This document shows positions 1-7,976 of a stretch of 64,000 nt of DNA, in pieces. Source of the stretch: Aquimarina sp. RZ0. GTDB lineage: Bacteria > Bacteroidota > Bacteroidia > Flavobacteriales > Flavobacteriaceae. The notes below the pieces were generated by a model. That model made no database searches, had not been told where the DNA came from, and saw nothing but the letters and a program-made list of their open reading frames with translations. A program made the position numbers and the translations under genes. Numbering within the stretch: the first letter of the stretch is position 1; the number at the start of each line of letters is the position of its first letter. Location of the stretch: NCBI RefSeq assembly GCF_008370685.1, contig NZ_VTZU01000035.1, positions 1-64,000 on the forward strand, read 5' to 3'.

Positions 1-222
1 TTAGAGATTTCCATATTGGTTAAGGGGGTAGAAAATTCGCTCTTATCGGTATTCAGTAAAATATAAGCATTGCGATAAGCTTGAGAGGTATGCTTTCCTT
101 TGTGGATGATATTCAATAAATCTGTGCGTTCTTCTTTGGTTAAGCTAACTTTATATCTAATACCCATTTTAGTTTTTTTCAAAGATACTAAATTACGCCT
201 ATTTAAACTTGACTTGACACTA
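1..222 (-). mobile_element. IS630-like element, terminal part with transposase N-terminus (runs off the left edge)
   Basis: The minus-strand reading frame from an ATG at 167 encodes a start resembling IS630-family transposases (MGIRYKVSLTKEER, then a helical stretch with QAYRNAYILLN). Everything right of 222 is IS91 transposase sequence, so the boundary lies inside another gene. The junction falls on a TA dinucleotide (221-222), the target IS630/Tc1-type elements use. The frame stays open from the IS91 part into the IS630 part, so no stop marks the border. Only about 55 residues are visible; the catalytic DDE region is outside the window. Family assignment is by resemblance of the N-terminus and the TA junction. 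Confidence 0.6.
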
Positions 223-758
223 GGAGCGTTTTTCCAATTTCCATCTTTGGTAATGCCACCAGCTGGAACAATGCAGTGAAGATGCGGATGCAGACTCATA
301 TTGCTGCCCCAAGTATGGAGAATAGAAATCATTCCTGTTCTGGCTCCCAAAAACTTGGGGTTCTCAGAAAAACCATCAAGCGTATACCAAACCGCTTTAA
401 ACAGCGTGTCATATACCAACTTGGAGGCAACCAGAGTTAGTTCATTAAGTTCACTAGGCAGTGTAAAGACCAAATGGTAATACCCCACAGCTAACAACTC
501 TGCTTGACGCTGTGGTATCCATAATTCTCGTTTATGTCCCTGACATTTGGGGCAGTGGCGATTTCTACAGGAGTTATAACTTAAGTGAAGTTTGGAACAC
601 TCTGGATTGTCGCACTGATCGATATGACCACCCAGAGCAGCTGTTCTGCATCGACTCAGTGCAAAGAGCGTTCGCTTTTGCCAAGTAGTAAAAGAGCTTG
701 TCTCAATGTACTTATGCTGTTCCCTTAAAATATCGCCCAGTTCAAACTGAGCTTGCAT
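222..758 (-). pseudogene. IS91-family HUH transposase, truncated by the IS630-like insertion
   Basis: About 179 residues of an IS91-type rolling-circle transposase are visible. They include the N-terminal zinc-binding domain (CRNRHCPKCQ near residues 64-73) and the HUH metal-binding motif (HPHLH near 157-161) followed by CIVPAGG. Family members are about twice this length; the part carrying the catalytic tyrosine(s) is lost or displaced beyond the IS630 element. The ATG at 758 overlaps the stop of the upstream integrase gene (TAATG), so the two genes form the usual IS91 recombinase-plus-transposase operon. It should be inactive as it stands. Confidence 0.8.
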
Positions 759-1504
759 TAGTTTGTCCCTTTATATCGGTAGACTCGATCTAGTGGTGAG
801 AAGGATTGTTGCCTGCCTAATCTGGAAATATGCAAATACATCATCGTAGTTTTAATACAACTATGACCCAATACTTCTTTCAGACTCACGATATCTAATC
901 CCATTTCTAGCAAATGCGTCGCATAACTATGACGAAGGGTATGCCACGTGATTTGTTTATTAATACCACTTTGTTTACGGGCTTGTTTGATAACCCATTG
1001 AACGCCGCCTTTGGAAAAAGGAACTGTTTTCCCTGATCGATCATTACCTGTAAAAAGCCAGACAGAGGGCTTGTCTGTTTCTAGATAGATCTTTAATCCT
1101 TTGATTACTAAATCGCCCAGTGGTACATAACGATCTTTGCGACCTTTTCCTTGACGAATATGAAGCATTTTACGATCAAAATCCAGATCTGAAACTTGTA
1201 AATTCAACAGCTCAAAACGTCGTAATCCACAGTCATACAAAAGTGAAAGTATCAAACGATGTTTGAGAAGTTTTGGAGTAGTAATAAAGCTTTTGATCTC
1301 ACTTTGAGATAGGACTACAGGAAGTTTTTTCGAACCCTCGATATGAGGAAGGGAGATGTGCTTATCACTCATCCTTTTTAACTTATATAATGCTCTGAGT
1401 CCGTAAACCGTATGTTTAAAGAAACTTTCTGAAGGGGTTTTGTGCTGATGCTTACAGAATTGAAGATACTCCAGCACTTGTTCGGTACCATTGCCAGAGT
1501 CCAC
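758..1504 (-). CDS. IS91-associated tyrosine recombinase (phage-integrase family), probably 5'-truncated
   Basis: This encodes 248 residues of a tyrosine recombinase of the kind that accompanies IS91 transposases. The active-site set is visible: Arg in CGLRRFELL, Lys in GKGRKDRYVPL, HTLRHS for His-x-x-Arg, GHSCIKTT and the nucleophile in MMYLHIS. The core-binding domain begins abruptly (EQVLEYLQF). The first few residues are read from DNA that in the other frame encodes IS21 IstA. I therefore infer that roughly 40-50 N-terminal residues were lost where the IS91 module joined the IS21 fragment. It is translationally coupled to the broken transposase. Family call is secure; activity is doubtful. 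Confidence 0.8.
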   Translation of the reverse strand: MDSGNGTEQVLEYLQFCKHQHKTPSESFFKHTVYGLRALYKLKRMSDKHISLPHIEGSKKLPVVLSQSEIKSFITTPKLLKHRLILSLLYDCGLRRFELLNLQVSDLDFDRKMLHIRQGKGRKDRYVPLGDLVIKGLKIYLETDKPSVWLFTGNDRSGKTVPFSKGGVQWVIKQARKQSGINKQITWHTLRHSYATHLLEMGLDIVSLKEVLGHSCIKTTMMYLHISRLGRQQSFSPLDRVYRYKGTN

Positions 1505-1802
1505 CTATGGTACAACCTGGCTTTTTTAATTCTGATTTAAAGTATTCAAAATATTGAAAAACTTCTTGATAACGACTAGTTTGAGTTGTAGAGGTTTCTG
1601 GAAAAAATGATACTAAATCCTTCTCCGAAAGACTTAACAACTCTTTGAAATCAAGCCCCCTGTTCTTTAAAAAACTAACATAACTATTGACCGTATTACG
1701 GTTGATAGATAGAAGATCGGATATCTTTCTATTGCTATACCCTTGATGCTTTAAATTAATAATTTGTCGAATTTCCATGATATCTGTGCGTTTTCCTGCC
1801 AT
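1490..1802 (-). pseudogene. istA: IS21-family transposase IstA, N-terminal fragment
   Basis: The frame opens with MAGKRTDIMEIRQIINLK and a helix-turn-helix (GYSNRKISDLLSINRNTV), then a segment ending in GGLWQWY, all typical of the first about 100 residues of IstA. After about position 1490 the frame runs into the recombinase gene of the IS91 module and ends by chance at 1452. The DDE catalytic domain and istB are missing. The 5' end lies about 50 bp from the terminal repeats at 1848-1983, the expected IS21 arrangement. Confidence 0.7.
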
Positions 1803-1847
1803 AATCTTTAAGGTTTTTAAAGATCAAAGCCTTAACAACACATGAAA

Positions 1848-1983
1848 TGGCATAATGACCACCGGAATATTTTAACAGTTGACATAATATCAACCGGAAA
1901 AAACTAACCCAACAGTGGCATAAAATCGACCGGATTTACTGGCATAGTATCACCGGAAATCGTGGCATAATGAGAACCGGATT
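1848..1983. repeat. IS21-like terminus: five short direct repeats
   Basis: Five related units of about 20 bp, consensus TGGCATAATATCAACCGGAA, start near 1848, 1879, 1916, 1940 and 1963. IS21 elements carry multiple transposase-binding repeats at their ends, and these lie directly upstream of the istA fragment. The last unit ends a few bases before the histidine kinase remnant begins, marking the insertion border. Unit boundaries are by eye. Confidence 0.75.
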
Positions 1984-1989
1984 ATCCAA

Positions 1990-2382
1990 TTGGCCAATAT
2001 GTTACAAAATTATACCCAAACCAAGGTACAACTGATCCTTAGGAGATTGGATAAAATAGACTGTACGAGCACTGATAAAACAGTAAAAATTACTGTTTAC
2101 AGAGTATTGCAAGAATTGATGACTAATATGCAAAAACACAGTCAGGCTAGTTTGGTGGTACTAGTGTTTACCATTGAAGATAATGCACTTTTAATCAAGT
2201 ATTCTGATAATGGGATGGGTATAGACTTAAATGATCAAAAATCAAAAAATGGACTTCGTAATACCGAAAAGTGTATTCAGGCAATCGGAGGAACCCTTAT
2301 TTTTACTGAGGTAAAAGGAAAAGGCTGTATAGCCGAGATAGACATCCCCGTTAAAAATATACACAAGTTTGCCAAGATGTAG
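1990..2382 (+). pseudogene. Two-component sensor histidine kinase, C-terminal ATPase fragment
   Basis: About 130 residues match the C-terminus of a HisKA_3/NarX-LiaS-type kinase. There is a linker, then an N-box (YRVLQELMTNMQKHSQAS), a D-box (YSDNGMGI) and a G-box-like GLRNTEKCIQAIGG. The phosphoacceptor His, dimerisation helices and sensor region are absent, cut off by the IS21-like end at about 1983. The TTG at 1990 is simply the first codon left. No response regulator is adjacent. It is probably not functional. Confidence 0.75.
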
Positions 2383-2519
2383 GTAGTGCTAGACGACAAG
2401 ATTGCTCTAAATATTCATATAATATGCTTAGTAAGAACCATCAAAGAATTCTTTAGATTAAAAATATAAAAAATGTTTGGCGTGTTTGTGGTAATTACTT
2501 AAATTTGCCGTCCGTTTCG

Positions 2520-2593
2520 GGTCCTATAGCTCAGCTGGTTAGAGCACCTGACTCATAATCAGGGGGTCCATGGTTCGAGCCCATGTGGGACCA
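2520..2593 (+). tRNA. tRNA with CAU anticodon (elongator tRNA-Met, or tRNA-Ile2)
   Basis: This is a complete cloverleaf. The acceptor GGTCCTA pairs with TGGGACC, the D-arm contains AGCTCAGCTGGTTAGAGC, and the anticodon stem CCTGA/TCAGG flanks loop CTCATAA (anticodon CAT). The T-arm reads CATGGTTCGAGCCCATG. The 3' CCA is not encoded. The anticodon alone cannot separate methionine from lysidine-modified isoleucine tRNA; elongator Met is preferred. The tRNA sits beside IS remnants, a common place for integration. Confidence 0.93.
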
Positions 2594-2604
2594 CGCTTAT
2601 TTTC

Positions 2605-2640
2605 AAAGAGTTACATTTTTTTACAGTGTAACTCTTTTTC
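2605..2640 (+). terminator. Rho-independent terminator of the tRNA
   Basis: An 11-bp perfect stem, AAAGAGTTACA (2605-2615) with TGTAACTCTTT (2626-2636), is followed by a T-rich run, 12 bp after the tRNA. Confidence 0.8.
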
Positions 2641-2731
2641 TTTTTAAACCATTTATGAAGAGTTTGTGTGCAGTTTTAAAAATGTTTACGAAAGAATTTA
2701 AATTACTATTTGTTTATAATACGTTTTCATA

Positions 2732-2888
2732 AGAGCATGTTTAAAAACAATGCAAACTGATTGTCAGTAGTTTGGTGTTCTGACGACACTTCAAATCGAC
2801 GACATATCGAGATATGTTGCTTATTTGAAGTAAAGTCAAGGTTGTCAAAGTAATGACCAGCAGGCAGAAGGGTTTTTAAACATACTCT
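2732..2888. repeat. MITE-like palindromic element, about 157 bp
   Basis: The ends are inverted repeats: AGAGCATGTTTAAAAAC at 2732-2748 and its near-perfect complement at 2872-2888 (16 of 17). Inside lies a second symmetric segment (ACTTCAAAT ... ATTTGAAGT) around a short hairpin. No coding capacity is visible. I saw no second copy in the window. Confidence 0.6.
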
Positions 2889-2913
2889 AAGCTCTTTTTT
2901 CGTTCCAGCATAG

Positions 2914-3132
2914 TCGCAAACAAATTATCCGCTTGAGACTCATGATTCTCAAATCGAATTTTATGCTACTGCTTTTTACTGTGCAAGAAGTTTTTAGGAT
3001 GGACAAAACGCTCTAAGTCAACAAGAAAGTCAACAATGGATAAAATATGTCAATTGTGTTTTATTAGCTGTCTAAGGTTTAGAATGCCGTACTAAATCAG
3101 AAGCACATTTTCGTATACTACCAAAGTATTAA
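2914..3132 (+). pseudogene. Decayed unrecognised gene with in-frame stops
   Basis: Reading plus strand from 2914, a protein-like frame (NYPLETHDSQIEFYATAFYC, then ALSQQESQQWIKYVN, then GLECRTKSEAHFRILPKY) is broken by two stop codons and ends at TAA 3130-3132. Its composition is that of a soluble protein and a terminator-like hairpin follows immediately. I do not recognise the family. It may be an eroded gene whose 5' end was displaced by the MITE-like element. Confidence 0.35.
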
Positions 3133-3141
3133 AATATGAGG

Positions 3142-3171
3142 AAAACCCGTAATAGGGTTGTTTTGTTTTTT
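3142..3171 (+). terminator. Terminator-like hairpin after the decayed gene
   Basis: AAAACCC at 3142-3148 pairs with GGGTT at 3155-3159 across GTAATA and is followed by a T-rich run (TTTTGTTTTTT). It sits 10 bp after the stop of the decayed frame at 2914-3132. Confidence 0.5.
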
Positions 3172-3237
3172 ACGTTATTGCGAATTGTTAAGACTAGTCA
3201 AAGCTCATTAAACTAATAAATATAGAGGTAGTAAAAA

Positions 3238-3459
3238 ATGGCTAAAATTGAGATAAACGAGAAATCAGAAAAGTTAGAAAGAATTTCAATCTTTCTAACG
3301 AAAAATAATATTCAGCATATAGAACTCATCTTGAGTACTGCTTTGACCTACAAAGTTTACATGTTGCACGTTAATTTTGTTAGTTTTTTTAATCGTAGCT
3401 ATGGCTATATTGAAAAAAACCTACTCCATTATAGTATAAAAGCCAAACTTTTTGGGTGA
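3238..3459 (+). CDS. Small hypothetical protein, possibly a transposase remnant
   Basis: This 73-residue frame begins MAKIEINEKSEKLERISIFL and has no signal peptide or obvious domain. The opening vaguely recalls the start of IS1380-type transposases (a SEKL motif), but the rest does not continue the match, so I do not assign it. It lies among degenerate sequence, just upstream of the three-hairpin repeat at 3580. It could equally be a chance frame. Confidence 0.2.
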   Translation: MAKIEINEKSEKLERISIFLTKNNIQHIELILSTALTYKVYMLHVNFVSFFNRSYGYIEKNLLHYSIKAKLFG

Positions 3460-3579
3460 AAACCACTACTCAAGATGAGTATCATAATAAATGAAGAAAC
3501 TTTTCTAAAAGAGCCCATTACTAAAAATGTTGATAAAGAAGTGCCTGAGAATGATAGATCGAGTAAAACATCTGAATCT

Positions 3580-3678
3580 TTACTCGATAATCGAGATTTA
3601 AATGCTCCGAGGCTTGCCTCGAAATCAAAATGTCTTTTTCAATAAATGCCTCGTGCGCTTGCCGCGAGGTAGTTTACT
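3580..3678 (+). repeat. Three-hairpin dispersed repeat, copy 1
   Basis: About 99 bp with three successive small palindromes: CTCGATAATCGAG, a CGAGGCTTGCCTCG hairpin, and GCCTCG...CGAGG near the end, finishing AGGTAGTTTACT. Near-identical copies occur at 11124-11218 (same strand) and 16591-16686 (opposite strand). It is non-coding and likely REP- or MITE-like. Confidence 0.75.
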
Positions 3679-3792
3679 TGGTTTTTTTGAAGAGTTTGGA
3701 TCATCCAAAGCTCAATAAACTGATGAAATCAATAATTTTTCCCTAAATCTGATGTCGATAAATTCTAGGCATAAATTTAAAAAAAACAGATT

Positions 3793-4908
3793 ATGATTAC
3801 CACCATTTTTGATTTGTTTTTGCTTTTTAGCTCATTACACGGATTTCTTTTTAGTGCTTTTCTATTAAGGAATTATGCTAATAATAGCTATGGAATTCGG
3901 TACTTAAATTTTTTAATTTTGGCCGTAGCATTAAATAACCTCCAATCCTGGTTATTAGCTTTAGACTTCCCACTGTTGGATTACATCCAGATGCCGTGGC
4001 ACTTTTTGCTAGCACCAATGTTTTATACCTTTCTATTGAATTATCTTGATCTTAAAAATAAATATTTCAATGTTTTAAAAGTTTTCACCCCTTTTTTTAT
4101 CCTAAGTATCATCTTACAAGTATCTTATTTAACTTTTCTCAGAGAGTCAACGTCCAGAGGGGAGTTTGAACGGATTTATGAGAAATATACAGGCATTGAG
4201 GAATTGGTGAGTTATGTCTCTTCATTGGCATTATTTGCATATTCTCTATTTATTATCAAAAATTATAATAAAAAAAGATATGATTTTGAGTTGTTTGACG
4301 ACTTAAAATGGATAAGGAATTTTATCGTTTTTGCAAGCATTTCATATATTGTCTGGGGTGCAGCTTTATTAATGAAATTTGTATTAAACTTCGAAAATTT
4401 TATAGTTTTTTATTATCCATTGCGTGTTTTGACTACGATACTGATCTATTGGTTAGGGTATGAATTATTGATAACAATCCGAAAAATTAAAGAGCGAAAA
4501 ATCATTAGAAAAAAACATCCTAGAGAGCATAAGAAAGCTTACAATTTGGATAGCAAATACAACAACCTATTGGCTCATATTGAAAATAACACACGATTTT
4601 TGGATCCTATTATAAGCATTGATGGTCTTGCGCAAGAATGTGAAATGAGTAGTAGTCAGCTGTCAAAAATAATTAATGAGCATACTGGACAGAATTTTAA
4701 TCAATTTATTAATGGTCTTAGGGTTAATTATTCCAAGAAATTGTTATTAGATACATCTTATTCCAAATTCACCATCACTTCTATTGCTTTAGAGTCAGGT
4801 TTTAATTCAAAATCTACTTTTTATAACGCATTTAAAAAGCATACGGGAATGACGCCTTCAGAGTTTAAGAAAATAGATATACTTACCGAAACGAATATTG
4901 ATATATAG
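3793..4908 (+). CDS. Membrane-anchored AraC-family transcriptional regulator (7TM plus AraC HTH)
   Basis: This 371-residue protein has an N-terminal membrane domain of about seven hydrophobic helices (residues about 5-235, beginning TIFDLFLLFSSLHGFLF). A basic linker (KIKERKIIRKKHPREHKK) follows, then an AraC/XylS double helix-turn-helix at about 268-362 (SIDGLAQECEMSSSQLSKII; IALESGFNSKSTFYNAFKKH; GMTPSEFKK). The architecture is common in Flavobacteria and is thought to couple an external or membrane signal to transcription. The gene stands alone between degenerate stretches. Its target is unknown; the LRR secreted proteins downstream are the nearest intact genes. The ATG at 3793 starts the first helix directly and is the natural start. 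Confidence 0.85.
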   Translation: MITTIFDLFLLFSSLHGFLFSAFLLRNYANNSYGIRYLNFLILAVALNNLQSWLLALDFPLLDYIQMPWHFLLAPMFYTFLLNYLDLKNKYFNVLKVFTPFFILSIILQVSYLTFLRESTSRGEFERIYEKYTGIEELVSYVSSLALFAYSLFIIKNYNKKRYDFELFDDLKWIRNFIVFASISYIVWGAALLMKFVLNFENFIVFYYPLRVLTTILIYWLGYELLITIRKIKERKIIRKKHPREHKKAYNLDSKYNNLLAHIENNTRFLDPIISIDGLAQECEMSSSQLSKIINEHTGQNFNQFINGLRVNYSKKLLLDTSYSKFTITSIALESGFNSKSTFYNAFKKHTGMTPSEFKKIDILTETNIDI

Positions 4909-5667
4909 TCTTCATACTATTTTTAGCTTTTATGGAAGCAATGTTGTCCAAATTTCAGCATTTTGGAGGATTTTGGACACCATTTTTTGGGACTTAGTAT
5001 AAGTTTGTAGCAATTCAAATACACAAATCAGTTGAACCTTCGAGGGGTTAAAGGAGAACCACTAACCAAAAAATATTTGACAATGATAAGAACCTCACTA
5101 CTTGCTTATTTTAAGGTATTGTACAGTAAATACATATTTACTAATGCCTGTTTGAGTAAAGATACTCTTCTTTAAACAGATCGGATAAGGGATTTTTCAA
5201 AAGATGATTAAGCCTCAATAGTTCACATTTTTGAATAAGACCTTCTCAATTTTAAACTCATAATAGAGAATCAGTTTTATTCGAAACAATATATGTTAGG
5301 TTCTACAAGCCTGTAATTTACTATTACAGATATCCAGTACTATGTTTAAATATCAATTCAATTATAAAACCGCTAACTATGAAAAATTACTTTTTATTAT
5401 TCAGCCTCTTAATAGGCTTCTGTGTCACGTCCTATGGGCAAGAAATTATCGATTCTCTTAATTCGAATAGCCCATAAAACTGAATTTCTGATTTATAGAC
5501 GCGTTTATTCATAAATACACACGACACTATTTTTGATAAAGCGTTTCTAGACTTAACGAAAGCAAGTTTTAAAACAATCGCTAATTCGTATTGTAGAATA
5601 CAATTTTTCTATTGCGGTAACAAATAAAAATTACCTCATGAATAACTCAAAAACTTAATTATTACTT
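4909..5667. other. Long intergenic region, mostly without visible features
   Basis: These 759 bp separate the AraC-type regulator from the first LRR gene. The only protein-like trace is the signal-peptide leader at 5379-5477. I see no RNA gene, repeat from elsewhere in the window, or strong terminator. The last about 180 bp must contain the promoter of the downstream gene, but no clear TAnnTTTG box stands out. Confidence 0.5.
5379..5477 (+). pseudogene. Orphan signal-peptide leader of a lost secreted protein
   Basis: A 32-codon frame encodes a convincing Sec signal peptide (MKNYFLLFSLLIGFCVTSYG, then QEIIDSLNSNSP) and stops at once. Such a leader without a mature domain suggests the remains of an exported gene, perhaps a relative of the LRR proteins that follow. 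Confidence 0.4.
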
Positions 5668-7761
5668 ATGAAAAATAATTTTTTTTTAGGCATATTATTA
5701 TTTCTTAATCTAACCGCTTATGCTACAGATATTACATTCACGGACACAAATTTCAAACAGGCATTATTAGACCATACAAGACCCGTAATAGATACAGATG
5801 AGGATGGGGAAATTAGTAAAGAAGAGGCGCTAAATGTTGAAAATATAATTATATATGGAGGTCAAGGAATAACAGATATTTCTGAAATAGGGGAATTTAT
5901 TAATTTAAGAAACCTCTTGATAAGAAATGCAACTATATCAAGTATTGATTTAAGTCAAAACTTAAAACTTGAAGATGTAAGTCTACTATCTAATGAGCTT
6001 TCAGAAATTAACGTTAGTAATAATATTAACTTAACTCATCTTAAATTATCTTATAATAAATTATCAGAAATAGACGTATCGAATAACACCAACTTAATTT
6101 ACTTTGAAGTAATTTCTAATTTATTAACCTCTATAGATGTAAGAAATTGCTCTCTAAATAAGTTATATTTCAACAATAACCCTAACTTGATTCAAGCTTT
6201 ACTAACAAATCAAAATTTTTCATATTATGATGAAGCTTCAGGTGAAAACATAAAATCTCTTCAGGCTGTGGGTTACAAAAATTGCTTAAATCTTGAACTT
6301 CTCTGTATCGATGATTTCTATATAGAAGAAGCTCTTAATAATATCGGTCAGCCTGGCTATTCAAATTATAAAACATCTACTGACTGTATTGATAGTAATG
6401 TTTATCACAAACTTAATGGCAAAGTAACTTATGACTTAAACGGGGATGGATTATGTGATGATCAAGATGTACCTTTTTTAGGTGAGTTGAGAGTATCCAT
6501 ACAACCTAATAATGGTAGAGCTTTTGTTGCTATTCCTAATGATAAAGGAGAATACAGCTTATTTGTGCCAGAAGGTAATTACAGAAGTATGTTTCCTCGG
6601 TTAAATCCACGAACCCCCTTTCAATTTACTCAGAACTATGCTCAACGAAATATTAATATTCCTGATGCATTAGACACATTGATCACTGATTTTTGTGTTC
6701 AACCTAGGGGCGCAGTAAATGATCTTGAAATTAATATAATCCCTCTTGGTCGTGCCAGACCCGGGTTTACTTCAAGATATCTAATTTCTTATAGAAATAT
6801 TGGAACCACTACACAATCGCCAAACATTACTTTAGATTACCAGGATGATGTGCTAGACTATGTATCATCATCACCTGTAGGTATCAACACTAATGGCAGG
6901 CATACTTGGAATATAGGAGAGTTACAACCTATGCAAACGGGTGAAATAATTGTTGATTTTGAGTTAAACAAGCCTACAGACACTCCCGCACTAAATAGTG
7001 GAGATTTTTTAAACTACTCTGCAACTATTAATGCTGATATTGATCAAACACCTGGCAATAATTCGTTATTGTTAGAAGAACCTGTAGTTAATTCGTATGA
7101 TCCTAATGACAAAACGTGTCTAGAGGGAGATATTCTAGATCCCGATAACCTAGGGAAGTATTTGCATTACCTGATTCGCTTTGAGAACAAGGGTACGGCA
7201 GAGGCGGTAAATATTCGAGTACAAGATGTTATTGATACGACCAAGTTGGATATCGAAACTTTTGTGCCTTTAAAAGGGAGTCATTCTTTTACCACTACCA
7301 TAACCAATGATAATGAGGTCGAATTCTGGTTCAATGAGATTAACCTACCGTTTGATGATGCAAATAATGACGGTTATGTGCTTTTTAAAATAAAAAGTAA
7401 ATCCAACTTGGTAACAGGAGATGAGATTGTAAACAGCGCTGCTATTTACTTTGATTTTAACCCTCCTATTATTACAGAGGACGAAATTGTAACGGTAAAA
7501 AGAGAAGTAGTTACATTGCCTACATTCGAAGATTATTTTACATTATCGCCAAATCCAGCAGAAAGCTATATAGAATTGACTGTACTGGATGAATCTATAA
7601 TGATAAGCGAAATTGTGTTCTATGATATTTACGGTTATGAGGTGGGGTATTATTCTGGAGAAACTCGAACTTTTAATCTAGAGCATTTGTATCCAGACAC
7701 TTATTTTATGAAAATTATCACTGACAAAGGAGAGTTAGCAACTCAGTTTATCAAGCTATAA
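5668..7761 (+). CDS. Secreted LRR protein with T9SS C-terminal sorting domain (short paralogue)
   Basis: This 697-residue exported protein starts with a signal peptide (about 1-19, ending AYA). A calcium-loop-like DTDEDGEISKEE lies near 42-53, then about four 21-residue leucine-rich repeats (pattern L..L.L..N.L..ID.S.N). A second loop-like DLNGDGLCDDQD near 255 opens a beta-sandwich region. A conserved module starting YDPNDKTCLEGDI is typical of Bacteroidota surface proteins. The end (YFTLSPNPAESYIELTV ... TYFMKI, final FIKL) is a type A T9SS sorting signal, predicting cell-surface display or release. It is a close paralogue of the 7977-10667 gene, with far fewer LRRs. Ligand unknown; adhesion or polymer binding is plausible. 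Confidence 0.88.
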   Translation: MKNNFFLGILLFLNLTAYATDITFTDTNFKQALLDHTRPVIDTDEDGEISKEEALNVENIIIYGGQGITDISEIGEFINLRNLLIRNATISSIDLSQNLKLEDVSLLSNELSEINVSNNINLTHLKLSYNKLSEIDVSNNTNLIYFEVISNLLTSIDVRNCSLNKLYFNNNPNLIQALLTNQNFSYYDEASGENIKSLQAVGYKNCLNLELLCIDDFYIEEALNNIGQPGYSNYKTSTDCIDSNVYHKLNGKVTYDLNGDGLCDDQDVPFLGELRVSIQPNNGRAFVAIPNDKGEYSLFVPEGNYRSMFPRLNPRTPFQFTQNYAQRNINIPDALDTLITDFCVQPRGAVNDLEINIIPLGRARPGFTSRYLISYRNIGTTTQSPNITLDYQDDVLDYVSSSPVGINTNGRHTWNIGELQPMQTGEIIVDFELNKPTDTPALNSGDFLNYSATINADIDQTPGNNSLLLEEPVVNSYDPNDKTCLEGDILDPDNLGKYLHYLIRFENKGTAEAVNIRVQDVIDTTKLDIETFVPLKGSHSFTTTITNDNEVEFWFNEINLPFDDANNDGYVLFKIKSKSNLVTGDEIVNSAAIYFDFNPPIITEDEIVTVKREVVTLPTFEDYFTLSPNPAESYIELTVLDESIMISEIVFYDIYGYEVGYYSGETRTFNLEHLYPDTYFMKIITDKGELATQFIKL

Positions 7762-7976
7762 AGTAGTTTTTTTTAAACCGTTCTGTAACAATTTGCCTGG
7801 TCTTTGGGGAATCACCAGGATCAAGACAAATTGTCCAGAATCTTGAAAAATGTGTTGATTGTATTTTATAAACCACATTATGATCTCATTTAAGATGAGT
7901 AAAAACCACTGCTGATCAATTTTGTTTTTCCATGATTTTCAGCTCGGCATTATCACTAAATTAAAACCTTATAAAC

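Noticed and set aside
3477..3644. 55-residue protein starting MSIIINEETFLKEPI
   Set aside because: Its C-terminal third is encoded by the dispersed three-hairpin repeat; probably not a gene.
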